Assembly: GCA_025093985.1 (NCBI GenBank)
Contig: JACAAK010000011.1
Span: forward strand, 1,674,001-1,738,000
Reading direction: 5' to 3'
From: Calvatia gigantea
Lineage: Eukaryota; Basidiomycota; Agaricomycetes; Agaricales; Lycoperdaceae
DNA length: 64,000 nt
Below, piece after piece: positions 43,290 to 55,709 of this stretch. The notes beneath the pieces are model-generated. The model did no database searches. It saw only the letters and a program-made list of their open reading frames with translations, and was not told the DNA's origin. The translations under genes were made by a program, and so were the position numbers. The stretch's first letter is position 1, and every line of letters begins with the position of its first letter.

Positions 43290-44106
43290 TCAAGATTTTT
43301 GGGTGGGAAACGGGGAGGGTGGTAATGGCGGTCGCGAAACTGGTCGCTTGCGATGTGCTCTTGTTGTAGAAGCAGAACGCCGGCTTGATGCCCGACTTGA
43401 TCGACCATCCTCGTTCTCTTGGTACAAGGGTAAAGTAGAGATGGTTACCTCGCTCGTACGAGTGCGATACGTCGGTGGCCGTGTGCTCCCTGCTGGGCTG
43501 TGCAAATGGGGCCCTTCCCCTAGGCTGTAGGAGGGATTGCGAGAAATGCGACTCAGGTCGTCGTTAAAAAGTGAGGTAGAGGAAGAGGGTGTTGGAGAGG
43601 AAATGGAAGCATGGGCCGCTGCGCCATAAACCATAAGTTCATGCAGATTGTTGAACTCTTGGGTTATTGGTGCCACGGACAGTGTGAGCATGGTACCAAT
43701 GGTGGGCCTTGCGATTGTATGTGGATCGTTATCAAACGGGGTTGTTGGGAGGTTTGAGATAAATCCAGGTCTCCTTAGTGTTGATAAAATACTGTCCTCA
43801 TGAATGGTCTCGACTCGATTGTCCTGATTGTGTCGCCGGATCGAATCCACCGCGTCATCTGGCTCAGGAGGAGCAACCGTGGGTTCAATGTCGGGCCGTC
43901 CTTCCAGCAGGACAAGCTCTCTATGCTGGAAGTCCACCACGTGGGATCGGTGGAGTTGTTGTAAGAATTTGAGAGCTTTGTCGGGCCATAATGCGGGCGA
44001 CGAGAACCATGAACAGCCGACAGATATCAAGTATAAGCAGTGAAATTATGACGAGATATAAGGGAATGAGCCATTTCATATCGAAGGGCACTGTCCCCAT
44101 GCCCAC
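43290..44106 (-). CDS. Diverged PPxY membrane protein, copy 4
   Basis: Two overlapping frames appear to form one gene. An N-terminal frame (MGMGTVPFDMKWLIPLYL from 44106) carries a hydrophobic segment (WLIPLYLVIISLLILDICRL). A 246-codon frame (stop at 43290) carries a polar tail with STRPPTYRTRTSE, ISTLPLYQE, SSRASSRRSAS and RPPLPPSPFP. These match, in order, the tail motifs of the membrane proteins at 14.5 and 19.6 kb. The splice joining the two frames is not certain; a GT-AG pair from about 43990 to 43925 would work. The lumenal leader of the other copies is absent. Function unknown. Confidence 0.55.
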
Positions 44107-45583
44107 TGGCGCGATTTGCTCAGTACTATAAATTCATGTCAAAATTAACCAGGTGAGAGAAAGTGAAGAGGGCCATTACTTGATTTTGCCTCCGGGATTG
44201 AATGGGACTGGGGCACAAGGGGTTGGAAAGTTAATTATGAGAAGGACAATACAGAGAGGACAGGGGCAGAGATTGCCTGTTGGAAGGACTGAGAACATGA
44301 TTCGAGTTGTAAGAAAAATGGTGGTGATTCAAAATTGAGAACGACGGTCTTTAATATTGCGGAGGTTGGTAGCCCATTAGTGATACGGACGAAACAAGAC
44401 CTATGTTTAATGCATAGCACGTTCGATCGCATAGTTGCAATGCGTATTAATCTATCTGTTCTGTACTCTTAGTGTGCCCGAAGATCTTTATTCAGATAGT
44501 TTTCAAGATGGTCCAGGGATTGTTCGTAGGCCCCACATAGTCTGCTAGATGAACCAAACTCACCATCTGACCACAAATTAGCACAACTCTCCTTCATACC
44601 GGGCTTGTGAGTTGTGTCTGAGATACCGACGTGATCCGGAATGTCGATGGTCGCATGCTTGATTGAAGCACAAACACAGCTCTGTGTCGGTAAGTGATTT
44701 TCGACGGACCCCGTGGATTATCTACTTTCCCCCTTTTTGCCAAGGAAACAGAGACGGGATATTGTGCAAACACCCACCTCCTTCCCTGGGCCAAGGGCGT
44801 AGGGCTAGCAGCATACGGGCTGACTACGCCAAGAGCTAGTTTCCCTTGTGTACCGGAGAGGGCGGGCACATGGGAATAAGAATGCCATGTAGGAGGGTTG
44901 GGTGACTGTTAAAACCTCCGGTAACAATTAATCAGTGGGTAGTAATGTACAGGATATATATCAGGTGGTTAAGTGCCCATCAACATCAACAAACTCTCCT
45001 ACAGGAAACACATCAATTAATGAACAGGTTGTCAGGTGCTGGGTTGTCAAGTGATGTAGCTTTCGTCTCTAGAAATCCATCAAAGCTGGAAGAGCATAAA
45101 GTGTTGCTTGCATTGACAATTGACTCCCTCATAACACTTACCCCATCTGTGGGCGTCCGGGATGCGAGGGAAAGTATTGAGAGATCGTGCACATGGGCTA
45201 TGGGAAAGAGCCTGTGGTTACGTCACCATCCGACCACTTTACTTACTTACTCTTCACCTCTATAGATACCTTCTTTATTCTCCTAGCTTTTTTTGCTCTA
45301 CTTGTTGTGGTTGAATGATTTTGTGTTCTCAAGGCGCCTCGAGGATGTATCGTGGTGTAAGTCTGGTGTAATTCAGTCTTTTGATATCTCCAATGGCGCA
45401 TGTTGGTACTGTGTGTGGGGCAGTGTGATGGTACCTTCCAAAAGAAGCTAACCAGACCCTGATAATCTCAATAATCACAATCCCACATCATGTCCACAGT
45501 TTCAAGCGACCGGCTTACTCATTCCTCCACCTCCAATTCCCGAACTAAACACCAAAAGTACGCAACAAGTATAACGTTCAAAC
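44107..45583. other. Intergenic, includes duplicated upstream flank of the oxidase genes
   Basis: No supportable gene. The part around 45090-45200 (GAAGAGCATAAAGTGTTGCTTG, then TTACCCCATCTGTGGG) has a clear counterpart at about 47888-47990 before the second oxidase, so the oxidase duplication carried its promoter. Short open frames in 44.6-45.3 kb show no family features. Confidence 0.5.
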
Positions 45584-47416
45584 ATGCGTGATCGATCGAC
45601 ACAGGGCGAGGAGAGTGAGTTTTTCGAGGTTGTGGTCTTGGGCGCCGGTACGCCTTTTCTACACACTTGCTGACCCATCTCCTTGACGCTTGGAGAATTA
45701 TGCGTTGTATAGGTGTTGTAGGACTGACTACTGCACTCGAGATACAACAGAGAGGAAAAGGGAAGTACAGAGTGACGGTCGTCGCCGATGTTTTCCCTGG
45801 CGATCCGAACACGGGCGTGAAATATACCAGTCAATGGGCTGTATGTATCACTGTTATTACCCCTTGTCGACGCTTCGTGACTGAAGAGAGTGCATAGGGG
45901 GCACATCATGTTTATAATTCCCGAGACCGGTCCAAGTATCCGAACGATGAGCTCAACAGTACGTCCCTCGGCCGACCTGTGCATTACAGCCAATTGTTAA
46001 ATGTGGTGTGTGTAGAGTTCGAGAAGGCAACATTTGAAACGATGTGGAAGCTCTCCGAGCCAGGCTCTGAGGCAGAAGAATGCTTCCTCCGCATTCCCCA
46101 AACTGAGTATTTCTACTCCGACCGTGCAGCTGAAAACAGCCCCGGTTCTGATCCGCTTGAAGAAATGCCTTCGGTACGTTCTTTCGTAAATGGACCTCAC
46201 CACACAGTTTCACAAGATCACAGTACAAACCCATTCCCCAACAAGACCTCCCACCTGGTGCTATAGGCGGTTGCACGTTCCAAACCATCACAATCGACTC
46301 GCCCATCTACCTCAACTGGCTCTTCACCCGTTTCGTGGGTCTTGGCGGACGTACGGTCCGCGGACATGTGCAACATCTTTCACAAATTATAGAAGGCGGA
46401 ATCGGGATCTTCAGTGATAGGTACGCCGTGGGTAATGCTGTGGCGAAATATGGTGTACACACACTTGATCGCCATGGGGGACACCTTTCTGAGCGTCTTA
46501 CACCATCGCCTTCGCCGTCCCCGATTCCTGTCACACCGAAGCGAGGTGACCGTCAGTCGTCATTGGATGAGAGCTTAGAGGAAGTAATACAGCATTCCGT
46601 CGGCAAGATCCAAGCAAGGAGGAAGAAGGGCAAGGTGGATGCCGTGATTGTGTGTACTGGTCTAGCCTCAAGGTTTTTGGGCGGCGTAGAGGATATGAGT
46701 ATGTACCCTCTACGAGGGCAGACTGTCATCGTTAGAGCGCCGTGGGTTAGGTTCGGGATTACAGAAAGTGGGAGTAAGGATGGGAAGGGGGAGGACCTGA
46801 CCACATATATTATTCCTCGGCGGAGTAGTGATGTAAGTCTCCTCTTGTTCTTATTCCGGATATCCGCTAATTTCTGACTGTAGGTCATTGTTGGTGGGAC
46901 GAGGGTAGCTGACGACTGGTATGTATCCCACAACCCCCACAGCCTACGTCAATGACTTGACAATGGTATAGGTACCCACATCCCCGCGAAGAAACCACTG
47001 TTGCGATCCTCACTCGCGCACTCAAGCTCTGTCCTCAACTTGCACCTCCTGAGATCCGCGCGAGTCGCCCTCCTAAGGTTGACGACCTCCTTGCGCACGT
47101 CGTAGGAGAAGGTTGCGGACTCCGTCCAGGCAGAAAGGCGGGAATCAGACTCGAGAGTGAATGGTGGGGACAAAAAGGCAAACTCGTATCAAGGAACAAC
47201 TCTAGTGGTAACAGCGAGGCTGAAGCGGAGAACGGCGAGGGAAAGGCGTTAGTTGTGTATAATTATGGGTGCGTATCTACCCCTTCATATACTGCTTTTT
47301 GGGGGATTCTGCTGATCGGAAAATGTGATAGGCATTCTGGGTATGGGTATCAGACTTCGTGGGGTACCGCGAGGGGAGCTGCAGATTTGCTGGAGGAAGG
47401 GTTAAAGAATATTTAA
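45584..47416 (+). CDS. DAO1: D-amino-acid oxidase, copy 1
   Basis: FAD flavoenzyme that oxidises D-amino acids to imino acids, releasing H2O2. The start MRDRSTQGEESEF is at 45584. Exon 1 joins exon 2 to give the FAD-binding VVVLGAG plus VVGLTTALEIQ, then KYTSQW plus AGAHHVYN, the helical block VEFEKATFETMWKLSE, TIDSPIYLNWLFTRFV, DAVIVCTGLASRFLGG, the MYPLRGQTVIVRAPW strand, IIPRRSSD, VIVGGTRVADDW, the active-site Arg region GCGLRPGRKAGIRLESE, and SGYGYQTSWGTA. The protein ends EEGLKNI, so no SKL-type peroxisomal signal is visible. At least seven short introns. A close tandem copy follows at 48188. Confidence 0.92.
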
Positions 47417-48187
47417 AACTATCGAACAACTTCAATTATGATTATATGTACCTTGTGTGGGCGTAGTCACGAGGCTACGTGTCGAGGTTGCACCGATGGC
47501 GTTTTGACCGTGCAACGGCAACATTTATTTCCCTTTCTGTTTCCTTTGTGATAGAACCACCACAATTTCCTAAGCAACAAGTTAGATGGTACTATCTCAC
47601 GTTCACTTCATCCCTCCAAATTCATTGATAATTGTGTTTTCGCCAGGTCCTTGGCTGCTTTTCTCTCTCTTGTGACCTTTCCCTTTTGTAGTATATAAAA
47701 CTTGTAGTCGCGTCGTAGAAGTCAGTAATTTTTACCCCAAACTTATAATATAAAGCCTCTACCAGTGAAAACTAAAGCCTTAATCTCAAGCTCTTTTATC
47801 TCGGCACCTTAATCTCCACTCGAACTCGGAACTACTCCCACAAATTAGAGCTCACCGTGGGGGGATAGGCACTTTCACCCAAGGCCCGGAAGAGCATAGA
47901 GTTGCTTGTCCGCGGTTTACTCCCCTATATCTCTTACCCCATCTGTGGGTATCTGGAGGTGCGGAGATAGGCCTTGAGAGATTATCAAGAACACGCGGTT
48001 ATGTGTTGTGTAGTTTTTTGGCATCTCCAGCGGCATGGATTGATATGTGAGAGGGTGGTGATTATACCTTCCAAAAGAAGCCAATCGCCCCTGATAAGCT
48101 CAATAATCACAATTTCACATCACGGCTGGCTCCACGGCTCCAAGCGACGGGGTACACGACAACTTGTCGAGCGCTCAGCGCTCAGCC
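47417..48187. repeat. Spacer with duplicated oxidase promoter flank
   Basis: About 770 bases without a gene. The right part (47880-48187) repeats the flank upstream of the first oxidase, including ACCCCATCTGTGGG, a CCTTCCAAAAGAAGC motif and CTGATAA(G/T)CTCAATAATCACAA. The left part is the 3' flank of oxidase copy 1. Confidence 0.6.
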
Positions 48188-50029
48188 ATGCGCGATCCAT
48201 CGACTAGGGACGAGGAGAATGAGTTTTCGAGGGAGGTTGTGGTCTTGGGCGCTGGTACGGCTTTTCTGCCACGATTATTCAAGATTTACCTCCTTGACGC
48301 TTGGAGAAATGTGTGCTGTATAGGTGTTGTGGGACTGACTACTGCACTCGAGATTCAACAAAGAGGAAAAGGGAAGTACAGAGTGACGGTCGTCGCCGAT
48401 GTCTTCCCTGGTGATCCAAATACAGGCGTGAAATATACCAGTCAATGGGCTGTATGTATCACTGTTGTTACCTCTTATCGACGCTTCGTGGCTGAAGAGA
48501 GTACGTAGGGGGCAAATCATGTTTATAATACCCGAGACCGGTCCAAGTATCCGAATGATGAGCTCTACAGTACGCCCTAGCCGACCTGTGCTTTGCAGCC
48601 GGCTGTTGAATGTGGTGTGTGTAGAGTTCGAAAAAGTGACATTTGAAACGATGTGGAAGCTCTCCGAACCAGGCTCCGAAGCGGAAGAATGCTTCCTCCG
48701 CATTCCCCAAACCGAATATTTCTTCTACGACCGTGCAGCTGAAAACAGCCCTGGTTCTGAACCGCTTGAAGAAATGCCCTTGGTACGTTCCTCTGTAACA
48801 CGATCTCATCACACAACCGCACAATATCACAGTACAAACCCATTCCACAAGAAGATCTCCCACCTGGTGCTTTGGCAGGTTGCACGTTCCAAACTATCAC
48901 AATTGACTCGCCCATCTACCTCAACTGGCTCTTCACCCGTTTCGTAGGTCTTGGCGGACGTACGGTCCGCGGGCATGTGCAACATCTTTCACAGATTATA
49001 GAAGGCGGAACTGGGATCTTCAGTGATAGGTATGCCGTAGGTAATGCTGCGGCAAAATATGGTGCACACACACTTGATCGGCATGGAGGGCACTTTTTTG
49101 AGAGTCTCACACCATCGCCTTCGCCGCCCACAATTTCAGTTACCCAAAAACGTGGTGATCGTCAGCCATCAATAGATAGGAACTTAGAGGAGATTATACA
49201 GCATTCCGTCGGCAAGATCCAAGCAAGGAGGAAGAAGGGCAAGGTGGATGCCGTGATTGTGTGTACTGGTCTAGCTTCGAGGTTTTTGGGCGGCGTAGAG
49301 GATATGAGTATGTACCCTCTACGAGGGCAGACTGTCATCGTCAGAGCACCATGGGTAAGGTCCGGAATGACAGCAAGTGGGGGGAAGGATGAGAAGGGGG
49401 AGGAAATCATTACGTATGTTATTCCTAGGCGGAGTAGTGATGTGAGTCCTCTTGTTCTTATTCCGAACATGCGCTAATTTCTGGCTGTAGGTCATTGTTG
49501 GTGGAACGAGGGTAGCTGATGACTGGTACGTGGATCACAACCCCCACAACCTACATTACACCGAGGCCTTGATGATGGTCCAGGTATCCGCGCCCTCGTG
49601 AAGAAACCACCGTCGCAATCCTGGCTCGTGCGCTCAAACTCTGTCCTCAACTTGCACCCCCTGAGATCCCCGCAACCCACCCTCCCAAGGTCGGCGACAT
49701 CCTCGCGTACGTCGTAGGGGAAGGTTGCGGACTCCGTCCAGGCAGGAAAGCTGGGATTAGGCTCGAGAGTGAATGGTGGGGGCAAGGAGGTAAACCCGTG
49801 CCGAAGAACGGCCCTAATGGTAACGGTGGGGCTGAAGGGGAAAATGGTGAAGGGAAGGTATTAGTTGTGCATAACTACGGGTATGTATTAACCCTTCCAT
49901 ATACCACATGTTTGGAAATTTTTTGCTGATGGAAATTGTGATAGGCACGCTGGGTATGGGTATCAAAGTTCGTGGGGTACCGCGAAGAAAGCTGCAGATT
50001 TATTGGAGGATGGATTAAAGGATATCTAG
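48188..50029 (+). CDS. DAO2: D-amino-acid oxidase, copy 2
   Basis: Tandem paralog of the gene at 45584 with the same exon plan. MRDPSTRDEENEF starts at 48188; FAD loop VVVLGAG plus VVGLTTALEIQ; KYTSQW plus AGANHVYN (Asn where copy 1 has His); FEKVTFETMWKLSE; TIDSPIYLNWLFTRFV; DAVIVCTGLASRFLGG; VIVGGTRVADDW; GCGLRPGRKAGIRLESE; AGYGYQSSWGTA; end EDGLKDI at 50029. No stop or frameshift found in the joined frame, and the catalytic Arg and FAD residues are kept, so it is probably active. As in copy 1, no PTS1 is visible. Confidence 0.9.
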
Positions 50030-50387
50030 AGGTGTTGGATAACCTCAATCATGATTTCATATACCCTGTAACTATCGCTATCGAATACTTCTATCGATCT
50101 ATCTGGCAGGAACAGAACTTCAGAGAATAACGACGGGGTCGGATTTGCACTTGAGATGTGCCTTTGCCTTAGAAGCTTAGAAGCTGGAAATGCCCTTGAA
50201 AATATTTTCGCCCTCCTGAGATCGTTGTCCTGTATCCGGATGGCCCATTGCACTATTTTTACGCACGGCCACAACCTCTATTCCTCCCGAACATCAATCA
50301 ATCCTTGCTCTCCCGAACAGTGGCGTGCAGGTGTCTCCCAAGAAGAACAGGAATAAATATCTCCTTGTATCGGAAATCTGTGGGACT

Positions 50388-52225
50388 TCATCGCTTCCTG
50401 TCAGGACCGCAGGAATTGGGACACCACAGGGCCCTGGACTTACCCCGTTTCGTAAAGCTCCATATCGAGCTTTCTAAATACGTTCGCGAAAAGAAGATAC
50501 AGCTCACACCATGCGAGACTGCCGGACCGTCAAATCCGTGTGGGGAAAAGAGGGGAGGGGGGAAGAAACAATGAGGCACTCACTTGATGCCTAGACACAT
50601 CCTTGGCCCTCTGGAGAACGGCACGAGGTTGTTATCAAGCTCATTTGAAGTTTGTTGAAGCCACCTCTCTGGGTTGAACTCGTGCGGGTTAGGGAAGAGA
50701 GCGGGATCACGATGCACAAAGGTATGGCCAGTCGAAACAATAGTCTAGTAGGTATGCAATTAGAAGTTTATCCCGTTGGAGGTGTTAGTTAACGCACCCC
50801 TTTCGGGACCAAATACTCATCGAGGTAGACATCTGACGTCACAACTCGAGGAAGTGGAGTGACGAGACCGCTCATAAGGCGCAATGATTCTTTGATCACG
50901 GCAGTCTAGGGGAAACGCATTTAGTCTAGTCTCCTCGCAGTTTATTCATAGCTTACCAAGTAAGGCAACTTTTCGAGAGCAGTATACGCCATAGGTTCAT
51001 TTTTGTCTGGCCATGCGTCTCGAAGCTCCGCAATTAGCTTATTGTGAATGGACGTGTCCAACAGTGTATAGAAGATACCCCATACGAGAGTATTGGCAAC
51101 AGTATCACTTCCAGCGGTGATCAGGACCTGACCATCTTCAATTAGTTGTTGTCGAGTTAGACGATTCTCCCGTGCCTTCTCAGACTGGGGGCGAAGGAGG
51201 TGGTGGTAGATAATTTCGTGTTCAAATTATCCAGGGCGGCATCGTTTCCAAGAAGTAAATCGACCTGGGCAGCAACCCGTCTTTGGATAGTGGTGTGGCC
51301 GATTGAGAGCTCGTTATCACCAAACCATGTAGTCATGAAATTTGGTGAGGGGGAGGATGAAATAAAAGTATCTGGTGTACCAAAAATAGGAAATGAGTTT
51401 ATCCAAACTGAGGAGCATTGGGTGCTTGAACCCTGTTGATCTCAGGGCATCGAAAGAGTAAGAGAAACAGTACGAGGCTATGACGTCCAGTGATACACTG
51501 TGAGAGGCGAAGTATAGATCGGCCGGCTTGCCGTCGTACTTTGCTAGCTGCGAGACGAGCAGGTCGACCTGGGACAGACGTTCAACAGGTGGTCAATCCA
51601 TGCATGAAATTATGGAACCTTTTCTTGTATGACCGGTTCTAACTTTAGGATGGCGCGTCGAGAGAAAAGAGGAGCAAGCATGTCCCTGCGTGCCTTCGCG
51701 CCTTCGATTCCAGTTATCCCAAAGGTCGATTTGTCCAGACCGAACCCGCGGTAAAAAAACGGTTCCTTTGGATAACGGGAGCCTGGCGCATAGATCTGGT
51801 GATAGGCTCGTGGACTAGCGAAATGTAACTTTGTGGGGTGTGAGATACTGCGCACGATTACGCAGATGTAAGTACTAACCTCATTTGGCCCAATACGAAT
51901 GACTGGACCTTTGATTCAAGAACAGTGAGAGGGCAGCGATATAAAAGCGAGTTGACCTACCATGGCGCTGGTGTAATTCCTGGATGTGCTCTAGCAATTC
52001 GCCTCCCCTGACCAAATCATAATACCCTTTGTACCATTTTGTGATAGCGGCAAGACCCGGGCCAGGATATTTTCTGAGCGGATGGAACCACAACTGGTAG
52101 GTGACATAGATAACGCTGTACGCCATGGCTATGAACGATGCGAGACTCAATGCCCCCAGAAAATTCATGCTGGACAATAATCGAGACATGATAGGCCACA
52201 GGGTTGGTGAGGATATTCCCTCCAT
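50388..52225 (-). CDS. Cytochrome P450 with apparent frameshifts and short tail
   Basis: Microsomal P450 monooxygenase. The N-terminal anchor NFLGALSLASFIAMAYSVIY is followed by FHPLRKYPGPG. Then FASPRAYHQIYAPGSRYPKE, the I-helix ITAGSDTVANTLVWGIFY, the ExxR motif VIKESLRL, FNPERWL, and the heme loop FSRGPRMCLGIK with its Cys ligand, then LAWCELYLLFANVFRKLD. Two problems show. Around 51330 the frame ending TKFHDYMVW changes to WFGDNELSIG, and around 51220 the frame ending NDAALDN changes to FEHEIIYHHLL, with no plausible splice sites. After MELYETG the frame closes (TAA at 50440, or KR and stop at 50388 if an intron is removed), about 30-40 residues before the usual end. It may be a young pseudogene or contain sequence errors. 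Confidence 0.75.
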
Positions 52226-53805
52226 TTTATGCTACATCCAGCTCTCTAGCACTCGTGATCTTCGTTGCAATGTAAGAATAGACTCTTATGTAAAAATTTT
52301 CCACTTGGGACAATTCGGATAATAGCAGGGGTTTCCGACAGATGGATGGGAACCTAAGCTGATTAGGCCTTATTTCACCAGCGGCACGCGCTATCCCGTT
52401 CGTCCAGGATTAGGGGGACAATGGGTGAAAATACCGTCTTTCAGGAGGTCCGCAAACAACCCCCCCGTACAGGCTCTTATCCGCTTTTGGTGTTGGTGGA
52501 CTTCACCTATCCCCACAGTTTCAGGTATTAGTTCAGCAAATTGCTCAACCGCTGTTGCCCCTTTTGGAGTTGCTTAAATCCCCATATGGCTGCCAATCCC
52601 GTATTATCGCAACATTGTCAAGGTGTTCACGGAAATCCTAATCAGCGATAGTGTGGGAAAGGGCGAATAATTGGGGCGCATGAGGTGGATATATGAATAT
52701 CAATGCCGAAAGGTGGTAGGGCATAGGCTGCAGAGGTGGGCTAACGGCATAGATAGACAGGTATGTTTACATCCAAGTGAGGAACCGATCCAAGGCAAAC
52801 CTAGGCGCCTAGGCAATGGTGTAAAGGTAAGACGAGCACTGATGCGTGCCAAGTAACGGTGTGGTTCTCACCTTAGATTGTCGTTTGATGCGTTGGGTGT
52901 GGGTTGCGCGAATCTACGTAGTTGGGCGGGAGGAGAGGATGTAACAGATGGCCTGTGAGGTGCGATAGAAATAATTAACCACCCATGCCGTGACAGCCCA
53001 GAGCTGATGACATCATTGGCCATGGATGGGCATGAATATAAGGTAGATGCTGTACCAGACGTGCCAAAGGGTTATGTGATAGAGGAATCTATCCTTGGTG
53101 ATGTAGCGGATCTTGGCTCGACTTCGACGTCTATACTTTTGCCGCGACGTAGGAAAATAAGCCTCAAGTCGGGTAGTTCCAATCAGAAGGGAAGACGACC
53201 TGAAACTAAACCTTCCCTTCAATAGCACGAGGAAAGAACCTGAATAATGGGCACTGATTGGCCTTCACGAACGTGCGACGGGTGGCAGTGACGACAGAAA
53301 TGCGTCGCGTATTCATGTTACTGGAGCATGATCACGTTAATGTGCCGCTGAACTTGGACTGAAAGCCACCTACGACACTATGAATTAAATCCTGCTTCGT
53401 GAGCTGAGAATATAACTTAGCCGCGAGGTGGAGCAACAATGGGGCATTGCGGCCTTATCCTGGGGGGGCAGCCCGGCGTAAGAGGCTGGCGTGAGAAGAC
53501 AACCAGAGAAGACAATTCCTGAAGATAGAATTGGGGAATTCCGGTGTGTTTTAAACTTCCAGAGTAACTATGTCCTAGGCAAGCAACGTTGAGAGGCAGA
53601 CGAGGCTTTGGGGGTGTGGCGGGGAATTTTGAGAAAATGTCATAAATAATTCACGTGCAAGGAAATAATTACTCGGTTGGGAACCCTGCCAGTTCTCCCG
53701 CCAGTGGCTGTCACATCTTGGCTTGATTCCTCTCTTGCACGTTTACTCTTTCTTCTTCCCGCCTTCTTTTCTTCTTCTCATTTCCGTCGTCTTTAGTACA
53801 TACTT
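52226..53805. other. Intergenic, no gene seen
   Basis: About 1.6 kb with only short overlapping open frames and no family signal. The right end is the likely promoter of the lipid-transfer gene: an E-box-like CACGTG at 53652-53657, a TATA-like CATAAATAAT at 53641, and pyrimidine-rich sequence (CTTTCTTCTTCCCGCC) just before the start, as is common in basidiomycete promoters. Confidence 0.5.
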
Positions 53806-55709
53806 ATGGCAAAGGATGACTTGCCCAGTGACAATGTCCATGACGTCGTCGACGAAGACGCTCCTGGCCCACCCATCTCAGGTACCCGACTCCAACGACA
53901 CGGGCGAGGGCGGGAAGCTCAAGATGATCGTACAACTGGTCAAGAAGTGTCTAGGTGTCAAGGACATTGCTACTATGTACGTTTGTTCTGAGATCGCTCA
54001 AAGTACGCTCCTGATCGCTAGCAATATCACAGGCGACTGTCACTACCAGCATCATTGCTCGAACCCGTCCCCAACCTAGAGTATTGGCACTACTTGGACC
54101 GGCCAGATCTGTTTGCTGCGTTGAGTACCGCCCATTTCATAGTCCCGGTTCCGCTCATCTCACTTCACTGACAGCATTAATGATTCCGAGTTTCCCTTCG
54201 AGCGGATGTTGGCTGTTGTGAGGTTCGCCTTTACAAAGGATCTCAAGTTTGTGGTTCGTTGTGCACCACATTCACCTCCTGAAACGTCCGAATTAATGAC
54301 TATTTTACAGCATGGAAAAGTTTGTAAACCTTACAACTCAGTCCTCGGCGAACACTTCCGCGCACACTGGGACATCCCTCCTGTTGCCTACTCCGATGAC
54401 CAAACTCCTGTGCCCCTCACACATAACACCGGCATGCCCAATCCAGCCACTTTCACATCCGAAACCGCCAGTATGAGGAGTGGGAAGAGTTCCAAGAGCA
54501 CCCGAAGTCGCATCAGTGCCTTTTCCAAGGGCAAGACTTCCACACCCGCCACATCCATCGATGCCAACACGGCCGCCAGCGTCGGAGGCGACAACGCAGA
54601 CCACATGCGTGTCGTTTATGTCACAGAACAAGTATCCCATCACCCACCCGTGTCAGCCTATTATGCCTCGTGTCCCAAGAACTATCTCGAGATGTTTGGC
54701 ATCGATCAGATCTCGGCAAAGGTCTCTGGCACGACACTTAAAGGTGTCACCTGGACAGTATAACCAGGGTATCTTTGTCAATGTCACGGGAGGTTTTGGA
54801 GAAGGCGAGCGCTATCACATCACTCATCCAGTGGCATCCGTCAATGGCATATTAAGGGGGAGCTTCTATGTCACCGTCAGCGAGACAACTATTATTACGT
54901 GTACGGGTGGTAAGTCGGGAACGAAGTTCAGGACTGTTATTGAGTATAAGGAAGAGGTGCGCCATTTTCAGGCTTTAACGTGTACACTCAGAGCTAAGAA
55001 ACCATTATCTATAGTCCTGGCTTGGGAGAGCGCACTTCCTAGTCGAGGGTGTAATCCATACCGTCCACGATGGCGATACAAGTCACGAAGAATGGACAAA
55101 AGTCAAACACGTACCCGCAAATCGTGTCGTCGCTGTCTTTGATGGTTCATGGCGCGGCCAGATACGTTGGCGCAGAGTCGGCGGAGGCTCATATCCCAAC
55201 GCATTGTCATCCTCAGCTTCTTCCCCTTCCCCCTCTCACGAACATTTGCCCATGCCCGAGATTCCTCCACACGCAGCATCGCGGGCTGATGTTGCGCATT
55301 CAGACAACGAGTACACGACACTGATTGATCTATCAAAGTTGCTCCCTATACCCAAAGATGTACGCCCCCTGGAGAAACAGTTACCACACGAAAGCAGGAA
55401 GCTTTGGGATAGTGTTACCAGTAATTTATTGAAGAAGGAATTCTCTGAAGCTACGAGAGAAAAGGTCGCAATTGAACAGAGGCAGAGGGATGTAGCTGCT
55501 GAACGGAAGCGGAAAGGAGTTGAGTAAGTGATAGTTTCGCCTTTTTTTTTTTTTGATACTGGTGGAGACTGATGGTATTTAAATTTAGATTCGTTCCCAG
55601 ATACTTTGAGAAGGATATGTCCGCCGGATACGCTAAACTTACGGAGGAAGGAAGGAGAGCCGTGGAGGAGGAACTTGTAGAGTCCTCGCCGGCTTGTGTT
55701 GAGGCCTGA
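53806..55709 (+). CDS. Oxysterol-binding protein-related lipid transfer protein
   Basis: ORP/Osh family protein that exchanges sterol and PI4P or other lipids between membranes. Exons joined in order give KLKMIVQLVKKCLGVKDIA, RLSLPASLLEPVPNLEYWHY, FPFERMLAVVRFAFTKDLKF, GKVCKPYNSVLGEHFRAHW and the family signature EQVSHHPPVSAYYA. Next come NQGIFVNVTGGFGEGERYHI, KFRTVIEYKEE, DGSWRGQIRW and a C-terminal helix region with RDVAAERKRKG, ending VEA at 55709. No PH or ankyrin domain is visible, so it is the short Osh4-like form, with a Ser-rich insertion before EQVSHHPP. I prefer the ATG at 53806 with a 46-base intron (SDN joined to VPDSNDTGEGG); an upstream open frame could provide another start. 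Confidence 0.88.
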
